Source of the DNA: Bacteroidales bacterium UBA2632
GTDB taxonomy: Bacteria > Bacteroidota > Bacteroidia > Bacteroidales > Dysgonomonadaceae
Assembly: GCA_002359825.1 (NCBI GenBank)
Contig: DENY01000089.1
Coordinates: 8,993 to 16,758, forward strand
DNA length: 7,766 nucleotides
Direction of reading: 5' to 3'
The position numbers and the translations under genes are program-made. Numbering within the stretch: position 1 is the first letter of the stretch; every line of letters starts with the position of its first letter. The notes under the pieces are model-generated. The model did no database searches and was not told the origin of the DNA. It was given only the letters and a program-made list of their open reading frames with translations. Below are positions 1 to 5,175 of the stretch, in pieces.

Positions 1-753
1 ATTCTTTTTGTCTTTTTTATCCACCATTTCCATATACATCATTAGTCCATTTTTATACTCCTCTGAGAATTTCTTCATTGCAGGAGGTAAATTAGTATGT
101 TCAGTTTTAAACATATTCCCAAAACCAGCCTCCATATTTGGAGCAATATAAATAGTGAATTTGTATTCGTCGTTTTCCATTTCACGTCCAATACAGTCAT
201 ACCCAAGGAACTTACGGTTGGGCAACTCTTTAAATGTGTAATCGTTATACATATTTGCGTCTTCCTCATCCATGGCTTTACTTAAATCCATTTCAGTAGC
301 CATTGCCATACCATTCACATATGTGAATACTGTTTTATTACCTTCGTCAAACACCATTGACATATTCATGTTCTTATCTTCACCCATATTCATTTTCATA
401 CCCATGTAGGGTTCTGTTTTGCTGAGATAATAATCCATGCCAATCTCTCCTTCTTTAGTATTCATTTTCATGGCATAACGATAGTCGAAGTTGTAAGAAT
501 CTGGTAGTTTAGACATATCAACTTTCTTGCCCATTGGACTCATCAGTGATCCGAAATCGGGATTCAGAAGTTTGTCCATAGCCTCTCCTGTTTTGTCTGC
601 GGCTTTGTCAGCAACCTTATCAGCTGTTTTCTCAATAACAAATTCTTCGGTCTTTTCCATTACACGCTTTTTCAATTTATTCAAAAACTGAGCGTTAGAA
701 TGGCCCACACCAAAGCTTATAAGTATAATTGCAGTTAATAATATTTTTTTCAT
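1..753 (-). CDS. Exported Met-rich DUF4412-like protein (C-terminus off the left edge)
   Basis: Reading leftward from an ATG at 753-751, the frame stays open to the window edge, giving 251 residues with no stop, so the C-terminus is missing. Residues 1-22 form a Sec signal peptide (MKK, a hydrophobic stretch, then SNAQ), which predicts export to the periplasm or surface. Residues 23-66 form a Lys/Glu/Ala-rich amphipathic helix with repeated ADK units. The rest is a beta-rich domain resembling DUF4412, including a D-C-I-G-R-E segment near residue 187. No enzymatic role is known for the family. The visible part holds 29 Met in 251 residues (about 12%), densest at 117-133 (e.g. MGMKMNMGEDKNMNMSM). 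Given the copper genes nearby, Cu(I) binding is conceivable, but this is inference and DUF4412 domains can be Met-rich anyway. It is transcribed divergently from the DUF3347 gene. The family call is by recognition of overall pattern, not a search. Confidence 0.8.
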   Translation of the reverse strand, partial: MKKILLTAIILISFGVGHSNAQFLNKLKKRVMEKTEEFVIEKTADKVADKAADKTGEAMDKLLNPDFGSLMSPMGKKVDMSKLPDSYNFDYRYAMKMNTKEGEIGMDYYLSKTEPYMGMKMNMGEDKNMNMSMVFDEGNKTVFTYVNGMAMATEMDLSKAMDEEDANMYNDYTFKELPNRKFLGYDCIGREMENDEYKFTIYIAPNMEAGFGNMFKTEHTNLPPAMKKFSEEYKNGLMMYMEMVDKKDKKN

Positions 754-1109
754 CTCGATTTAATTTTGAGTGTTATTCCGTTCATTATTTTTACAATAAA
801 CAAAACTACTCCATCAAGCATCAATCTACTATAACTATTATCTCAAATAGTTGTAATAATAAGTATTTCGCAATATTAATGACAAGGAACTGGAATATTA
901 CTAAGATTACATCTAAAAATATAAGCCTCCATCAGATAAAATGCTGTTTATAAAAGCTCTAAACCATTTACTCTATGTAGTGTTATAAGATAGACATTGT
1001 TTTCATTTCACAATCGAAGCAAGGATATTAATTATTATCATGGTGATTGTAACTTGTCTGCGTATTCGTGGGAATAAAACCTAATATTAATCCTTTAATA
1101 AAGATAGAA
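754..1109. other. Divergent intergenic region
   Basis: This 356-bp AT-rich gap separates the divergent DUF4412 and DUF3347 genes and should hold both promoters. The only consensus-like element placed well for a gene is the minus-strand -7 box at 801-808. A plus-strand TAATTTTG at 761-768 also fits TAnnTTTG but lies about 340 bp before the DUF3347 start, so I do not assign it. Short ORFs here have no recognisable protein character. I see no RNA gene, riboswitch or strong hairpin. Confidence 0.6.
801..808 (-). promoter_or_regulatory. Candidate -7 element for the DUF4412 gene
   Basis: On the minus strand this reads TAGTTTTG, an exact match to the Bacteroidota -7 consensus TAnnTTTG. It lies 47 nt upstream of the ATG at 753, which would give a 5' leader of about 40 nt. 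I find no matching -33 TTTG at the usual spacing, so support rests on one element and its position. Confidence 0.35.
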
Positions 1110-1688
1110 ATGAAAAAGTTACATACTTGTCTTGTCGTATTATTGTTAAGTATAACATTCATCTTTTCGTCATGTACCAATCGTGATAAAAGAACCAATA
1201 GTTATAATGAACAAAGTTCAGATGAAGCTTTGATATCTGCTTTAAATGAAGCTGATATTGTGAAACAGGCAGATGATTGCATATCAACCTATTTGTATAT
1301 GAAAGATGCATTGGTAAACGAAGATACTGCAACCGCTACAGAAGCTGGCAATGATTTGATGAAACAATTGGAGAACTATCGCATTGAGAGTTATGAGACA
1401 TCAGATCAAGAGAAATTAAAGAAAATAATTGAACATGCCGCTCAGCATGCAAAATTTATTTCTGAAAACTCTTTGGAAATTCAAAGAGAACATTTTGGCA
1501 TGTTGAGTAAAAACATAATCGATCTCATTGATATTACAGGAACAACAAAGAAATTATATCAATTTTATTGTCCCACGTACAACAATGATAAAGGTGCACA
1601 ATGGTTAAGTGATTCTGAAGATATCCAGAATCCGTATTTTGGGAAAGAAATGATGACATGTGGCGTAAAACAAAGAGAAATCAACTAA
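1110..1688 (+). CDS. DUF3347 lipoprotein, putative envelope metal-binding protein
   Basis: This is a 192-residue protein. The frame can be extended back to a GTG at 1068, but I chose the ATG at 1110 because it starts a good lipoprotein signal: MKK, a hydrophobic core (residues 8-20) and F-S-S-C with C22 as the lipidation site. The mature part is a helical DUF3347 domain: a helix around Y61-A67 (YLYMKDA), a QREHF segment at 125-129, and the family C-terminal block with YCP (153-155), KGAQWLS (161-167), NPYFG (174-178) and TCG (183-185). In this family the CPM...CG Cys/Met residues are thought to bind metal, and the domain also occurs at the C-terminus of some CusB-like copper efflux adaptors. 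Here the usual CPM is CPT (T156). The DUF302 gene follows after 27 nt on the same strand, so the two are probably cotranscribed. A role in copper binding in the envelope is inferred from family and neighbours. Confidence 0.88.
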   Translation: MKKLHTCLVVLLLSITFIFSSCTNRDKRTNSYNEQSSDEALISALNEADIVKQADDCISTYLYMKDALVNEDTATATEAGNDLMKQLENYRIESYETSDQEKLKKIIEHAAQHAKFISENSLEIQREHFGMLSKNIIDLIDITGTTKKLYQFYCPTYNNDKGAQWLSDSEDIQNPYFGKEMMTCGVKQREIN

Positions 1689-1715
1689 TTTATAAACATT
1701 TAAAAATATATCATT

Positions 1716-2105
1716 ATGACTTATTATTTCAACACAAAACTATCCGGAGATTTTGAATCAGTAAAGATAAAGGTAGTGGATGAACTACAGAAAGAGGGTT
1801 TTGGTGTTCTAACAGAAATAGATGTGCAAGCCACATTTAAGAAAAAACTTGATGTTGATTTTAGAAAATATCAAATTTTAGGAGCCTGTAGTCCTTCTTT
1901 TGCACACAAAGCTTTGACAGCTGAAGACAAAGTTGGCACTATGTTGCCTTGTAATGTTATTTTACAAGAACTTGAAGACGGACAGATTGAAGTGGCAGCT
2001 GTAAATCCCACAGCAAGCATGCAAGCCATAGAAAACAAAGAGTTGAAAAACATCGCAAGCGTTATAAGCGACAAATTGCAGAAGATAATTGCAGCTTTAA
2101 AATAG
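1716..2105 (+). CDS. DUF302 domain protein
   Basis: This is a complete 129-residue protein with no signal peptide or membrane segment, so it is predicted to be cytoplasmic. It matches the DUF302 family over nearly its full length: a beta-strand start (TYYFNTKLSG), a GFGVLTEIDVQATFK segment (28-42), KYQILGACSPSFAHKAL (51-67), and DKVGTMLPCNVILQE (71-85). C58 and C79 lie in the two most conserved blocks and could face one site, but I cannot show they bind metal. Family members have known structures but no settled function. The gene starts 27 nt after the DUF3347 stop, in the same direction, and is followed by an intrinsic terminator, so it is the last intact gene of that unit. The start ATG is preceded by an A/T-rich stretch without a Shine-Dalgarno sequence. 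Its place in a copper cluster suggests a metal- or redox-stress role; this is inference. Confidence 0.9.
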   Translation: MTYYFNTKLSGDFESVKIKVVDELQKEGFGVLTEIDVQATFKKKLDVDFRKYQILGACSPSFAHKALTAEDKVGTMLPCNVILQELEDGQIEVAAVNPTASMQAIENKELKNIASVISDKLQKIIAALK

Positions 2106-2128
2106 CTGTATAGCTTATTTTCATATTC

Positions 2129-2160
2129 AGCGGTTTCTCTAATAGGAAACCGCTTTGTTA
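2129..2160 (+). terminator. Intrinsic terminator after the DUF3347-DUF302 unit
   Basis: A perfect 9-bp stem is formed by AGCGGTTTC (2129-2137) and GAAACCGCT (2146-2154), with an 8-nt loop. A T-rich tail (TTTGTTAATTTT) follows. It starts 23 nt after the DUF302 stop codon. Confidence 0.85.
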
Positions 2161-2211
2161 ATTTTACGTCTCAATTTAACCCTATGTTCAATTAAATAAT
2201 ATATCAAAGAA

Positions 2212-2352
2212 ATGAATAATCAAGAGAAAAAACATAAGGAGAAGAAAAACCACTACACCAAGTTTGTAATAATGCTTGCGGGCTCATTTGGGGGTTCTGT
2301 GGTGATTTCTGATTCCTCTCCACGGATTTATATCCGTGGCTATTCATATTAA
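2212..2352 (+). pseudogene. Truncated 5' end of a DUF305-type membrane protein gene
   Basis: An ATG at 2212 opens a 46-codon frame ending in TAA at 2350-2352. The first ~26 residues look like the start of the DUF305-type integral membrane proteins of Bacteroidota: a charged Lys/His/Glu head, then NHYTKFVIMLAGSF, where HY-x-K-F-x-x-M and SF are typical and lead into the first membrane helix. In intact homologues further hydrophobic helices follow. Here the similarity stops at about 2290, and residues 27-46 (ending SPRIYIRGYSY) are encoded by a REP-like repeat, after which the frame ends. None of the remaining gene is visible downstream. I read it as a gene broken by a repeat insertion or deletion, so probably non-functional. 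The alternative, a genuine 46-aa peptide, is less likely because its tail comes from the hairpin. Intact relatives often sit beside heavy-metal transport genes, which fits this locus. Family assignment is by recognition of a short stretch. Confidence 0.6.
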
Positions 2353-2367
2353 ACCTCTTCGTGGTTT
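2311..2367 (+). repeat. REP-like double-hairpin element
   Basis: Two hairpins are joined by an 11-nt linker. Hairpin A is CCACGGAT (2320-2327), loop TTAT, ATCCGTGG (2332-2339): a perfect 8-bp stem. The linker CTATTCATATT fills 2340-2350. Hairpin B is AAACC (2351-2355), 7-nt loop, GGTTT (2363-2367). This hairpin-linker-hairpin layout resembles dispersed REP-type repeats that I recall from Bacteroidota genomes, of the kind mobilised by single-copy Y1 (RAYT) transposases. There is only one copy in this window, so dispersal elsewhere is inference. The left boundary is uncertain and may reach back to about 2291, where similarity to the DUF305-type gene ends. Confidence 0.6.
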
Positions 2368-2680
2368 CAAGTTTTTGCACTTATTGCAAACATTTAGAGT
2401 GATACCAACAAATACGGCAAATTGTCCTCATTTTTGCATGTAACTGAATGAGTTCATCATATACTCGTCCCTTATATACACCTCTATTCCTTAAACCCGA
2501 AAAGGTTACAAGCTGCGTTTACCTATTTCCAAACACTTAGACAAGCTCAGCAACCTTTTCTGACTTTCGCATTGCAAATAAACAGAATACCCATCTTAGA
2601 CAAGAATTACAATATCATGCCCATGTAGCAATTCTATGTCATTGCCTATATAGTATTTATATACTAACACCTTTTTTACT
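2368..2680. other. Non-coding debris between convergent genes
   Basis: No frame here has both a plausible start and a recognisable product. Two structures are visible. One is a 9-bp inverted repeat, GAAAAGGTT at 2499-2507 and AACCTTTTC at 2552-2560, 44 nt apart; each arm is flanked by an ACAAGCT word (2508-2514, 2541-2547). The other is a perfect 6-bp hairpin, TAGTAT-TTAT-ATACTA at 2651-2666, located 15 nt beyond the copB stop. The hairpin could help end copB transcripts but lacks a following T run on the minus strand. The rest of the disrupted DUF305-type gene is not detectable. Confidence 0.55.
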
Positions 2681-4768
2681 TTAAACCTCTTCCTCCACCA
2701 TTTTCATTTTCCTCTTCAGCAATTGTGCATTCAGAGCAACAATAATAGTACTCAAACTCATCAACACTGCTCCCATCGCGGGACTAATGAGTATACCTGC
2801 ACTATACAAAACACCTGCAGCAAGCGGTATAGCCACTACGTTGTAACCTGTTACCCAAATAAAGTTTTGAATCATTTTTCGATAAGTTGCTTTTCCAAAA
2901 AGAATAAGCGTAGCAATATCCTCTGGGTTGCTGTTTACCAATATAATATCTGCCGTTTCAGCAGCCACATCCGTTCCACTACCTATCGCAATACCTACAT
3001 CAGCCGTTGCAAGTGCAGGAGCATCGTTAATGCCATCGCCCGTCATGGCTACAAATTCACCTTTTTCTTGAAACTCTTTTATTTTGTCCAACTTCTGATC
3101 AGGCAATAATTCCGAATAATATCCGTCAAGACCCAATTCTTCGCTTACGCTTTTAGCCACTTTTTCATTGTCGCCTGTCATCATTATGCATTTGATATTA
3201 TTCTCTTGGAGAGTTTTGATTGCTTGAAAAGATTGCTCTCTTATTTCATCAGACATTGCAATAAAACCCGCCAATTTGTCATCAATTATTACAAACACAA
3301 CAGTTTCAGCCTCATTCTTATAAGCCTCATCAGGGATGTCCAAGTTTTCCTCTTCAGCATATCCAGGACTTACTACTTTCACATTCTTCCCCTCTACAGC
3401 ACCCTCAATACCTTTACCCGTAATAGCATTGAAGTTTTCTGCTTGCGGAAGTTCTATCTCAGCTTCTTCAATCTTATTCATTATACCCATCGCAAGTGGA
3501 TGCTCTGATCTCGATTCTAAAGCACCTGCAAATTTCAATATAGCATTCTCATCCAATTCATCCACAAAGCTTCCTATACGTGTTACTCCAAAGTTTCCTT
3601 TTGTGAGCGTTCCCGTTTTATCAAACACCATCATGGTTATTTTCCGTGAGTTTTCAAAGGCTGTTCGGTTACGAATCAACAGACCTCTTTGAGCAGAAAC
3701 AGATGTGGATATAGCCACCACCAATGGCACTGCAAGCCCCAAAGCATGCGGACAAGTTATTACCATAACAGATGCCATGCGTTCCATCGCAAAAGAAAAC
3801 TCTTTGCCTATGATCAGCCATGTAGCAAGTGTTGCAAATCCAACCGATAGCGCAATAATGGTGAGCCAAAATGCAATTCTATCCGCTAAGTTTTGCGTTT
3901 TAGACTTCACGCTTTGTGCATCACGCACCATATTGATCACCTTGTTGAGATAGGCGTTCTCCCCTACTTGCTCCACTAACACTGTCAGCGAACCATTTCC
4001 ATTGATAGTTCCACCAATCACCTTGCTATCTTTCTTTTTCCTCACAGGCTTAGCTTCACCCGTTACCATCGATTCATTGACATTGCTTTCGCCATCAACT
4101 ATCACACCATCTACGGGAATCTTTTCGCCCGGACGAACCACTACTTTGTCGTCTTCCTTCAATTCATCCAACTTTACATCTACCGTATCGCCATTTTTTA
4201 GCAAGTGTGCCTCAGAGGGCATAAGTTTTACCAGTTCCTGTAGTGAATTGGATGCACCCAACACCGATTTCATTTCAATCCAGTGTCCCAACAGCATGAT
4301 ATCTACCAACGTTGCCAATTCCCAAAAAAAGGAAGACCCTTCCAAACCAAACGTTGTAGCAGTGCTATAACCCCATGCCACGGTGATAGCAACCGCTATC
4401 AGCGTCATCATGCCGGGCATTTTATCCTTTAATTCATCAACGAGCCCCTTGAGAAAAGGCCAACCACCATAAAAGAAAACAATCGTTGACAGACCAAAAA
4501 GTATATACTTGTCAGCCGTCTCGCTTAGCGTAAACTCAAAGCCCAATAGATCTTGCACCATGGGTGAGAGCAACAAGATTGGAATTGTGAAGATGAGCGA
4601 AATCCAAAATCGACGTCTAAAGTCTACAATCATCATTTGGTGATGTTCGGTGTGGTCGTGATGTTGATGATCATCATGATTCTTGTGTTTATCATGATGT
4701 TCATGCTCATTACCTTCTTCATGTTGATGATTATCGTGTTCTTTGTGCTTGTGTTTATTTTCTTTCAT
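2681..4768 (-). CDS. copB: CopB-type copper/silver-exporting P1B-3 ATPase
   Basis: This complete 695-residue heavy-metal P-type ATPase is an inner-membrane pump that should export Cu (or Ag) from the cytoplasm using ATP. The N-terminus has 16 His in its first 43 residues and no HMA (CxxC) domain, which is typical of CopB. Eight membrane helices are expected, at roughly 54-70, 86-104, 119-136, 146-163, 299-320, 331-352, 634-655 and 660-680. The class-defining residues are all present: CPH (339-341) in helix 6, N635-x6-YN (642-643)-x4-P648 in helix 7, and MSLST (670-674) in helix 8; together these are the P1B-3 signature. The catalytic motifs are TGEA (236-239, actuator), DKTGT (383-387, phosphorylated D383), HP (423-424), TGDN (531-534) and GDGINDAP (577-584). 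It is transcribed alone, convergent with the DUF3347 unit. The ATG at 4768 directly precedes the His-rich region. Metal preference between Cu(I), Cu(II) and Ag cannot be fixed from sequence. Confidence 0.96.
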   Translation of the reverse strand: MKENKHKHKEHDNHQHEEGNEHEHHDKHKNHDDHQHHDHTEHHQMMIVDFRRRFWISLIFTIPILLLSPMVQDLLGFEFTLSETADKYILFGLSTIVFFYGGWPFLKGLVDELKDKMPGMMTLIAVAITVAWGYSTATTFGLEGSSFFWELATLVDIMLLGHWIEMKSVLGASNSLQELVKLMPSEAHLLKNGDTVDVKLDELKEDDKVVVRPGEKIPVDGVIVDGESNVNESMVTGEAKPVRKKKDSKVIGGTINGNGSLTVLVEQVGENAYLNKVINMVRDAQSVKSKTQNLADRIAFWLTIIALSVGFATLATWLIIGKEFSFAMERMASVMVITCPHALGLAVPLVVAISTSVSAQRGLLIRNRTAFENSRKITMMVFDKTGTLTKGNFGVTRIGSFVDELDENAILKFAGALESRSEHPLAMGIMNKIEEAEIELPQAENFNAITGKGIEGAVEGKNVKVVSPGYAEEENLDIPDEAYKNEAETVVFVIIDDKLAGFIAMSDEIREQSFQAIKTLQENNIKCIMMTGDNEKVAKSVSEELGLDGYYSELLPDQKLDKIKEFQEKGEFVAMTGDGINDAPALATADVGIAIGSGTDVAAETADIILVNSNPEDIATLILFGKATYRKMIQNFIWVTGYNVVAIPLAAGVLYSAGILISPAMGAVLMSLSTIIVALNAQLLKRKMKMVEEEV

Positions 4769-4850
4769 AGGTTTCTATTTTAAATTTTCTCGCTGCTTTA
4801 GTGTGTGTTTTGCATTCCTCAATCGGATTTATAAAACCCTACTTCTATAT

Positions 4851-4902
4851 CTGTGTCACAGGCGGCTACAAATATTATTTAAACATCGGAAAGTATGTCA
4901 AA
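4851..4902 (-). promoter_or_regulatory. Candidate copB promoter with overlapping palindrome
   Basis: On the minus strand, TTTG (4902-4899) is followed after 22 nt by AATATTTG (4876-4869), which matches TAnnTTTG except at the first base. The spacing fits the loose range seen in Bacteroidota. Seven nt beyond the -7 box is a perfect palindrome, CTGTGTCACAG (4851-4861), about where transcription would start, which is a position suited to a repressor operator. The predicted leader to the copB ATG is about 90 nt. No regulator gene is in the window, so the palindrome's role is inference. Confidence 0.4.
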
Positions 4903-4973
4903 TGCGACCCATTCGGGGTCGTATGTTTATAGCACTTTGCGTACTATAAACATGTAACTCCGATGGGGGTCAT
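4902..4973. repeat. Inverted pair of REP-like repeats
   Basis: The left unit is a hairpin (ATGCGACCC 4902-4910, loop ATTCG, GGGTCGTAT 4916-4924, with one G-T pair) that overlaps ATGTTTATAG (4923-4932). The right unit is its degenerate mirror: CTATAAACAT (4944-4953) followed by an imperfect C/G-rich hairpin at about 4955-4972. The two 10-bp arms ATGTTTATAG / CTATAAACAT are perfect and 11 nt apart. This head-to-head layout resembles a BIME-type pair of REP elements. I recall similar hairpin-plus-ATGTTTATAG repeats in Bacteroidota genomes, but dispersal in this genome cannot be shown here. Confidence 0.6.
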
Positions 4974-5175
4974 ACAATGCCATAGGTCTTGCTGGTTTAC
5001 AACTATTTATAGTTCCTATCGTTGCAACGGTCGACTGTATGTAGCAATGCTTATACCCCTGGCTAATCAAGCATTGGAGCTGCGGCCTGTCAGTTTTTCA
5101 CAGATTAAGTAGAACAGTAAAATGCTCAATTACCGAGACTACCATCATAACAAACAAAATCTCACTTTAGTTTAC
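4974..5175. other. Intergenic stretch with weak hairpins downstream of the oxidase gene
   Basis: No coding frame is supported. Visible structures are a palindrome AACTAT-TT-ATAGTT at 5001-5014, and an 8-bp inverted repeat CAATGCTT (5045-5052) / AAGCATTG (5069-5076) with a 16-nt loop. The latter lies about 100 nt beyond the multicopper oxidase stop but has no T run on the minus strand, so I do not call a terminator. Confidence 0.5.

Noticed and set aside
729..953. Plus-strand 74-codon frame in the divergent intergenic region
   Set aside because: It overlaps the start of the DUF4412 gene, has AT-driven composition and no recognisable domain.
1068..1109. Upstream GTG start that would lengthen the DUF3347 protein by 14 residues
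   Set aside because: The extension would place a hydrophilic leader before a textbook lipoprotein signal that begins at the ATG at 1110.
2381..2515. Minus-strand 45-codon open stretch containing NRGVYKGRVYDELIQLHAKM
   Set aside because: It has no plausible start codon, is bounded by stops, and I do not recognise the product. It could be a remnant but cannot be supported.
3336..3692. Long plus-strand frames opposite copB (also at 2723-3109 and 4002-4370)
   Set aside because: They lie antisense to a clearly conserved ATPase and show low-complexity Ser/Thr/Phe composition typical of shadow frames.
5045..5076. Inverted repeat CAATGCTT/AAGCATTG as a terminator for the oxidase gene
   Set aside because: The loop is 16 nt, the stem is not GC-rich, and no T run follows on the minus strand.
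4974..5175. Possible integron attC site, small RNA or riboswitch in the gap
   Set aside because: No R/L box pairs, conserved riboswitch core or promoter-terminator pair could be seen.
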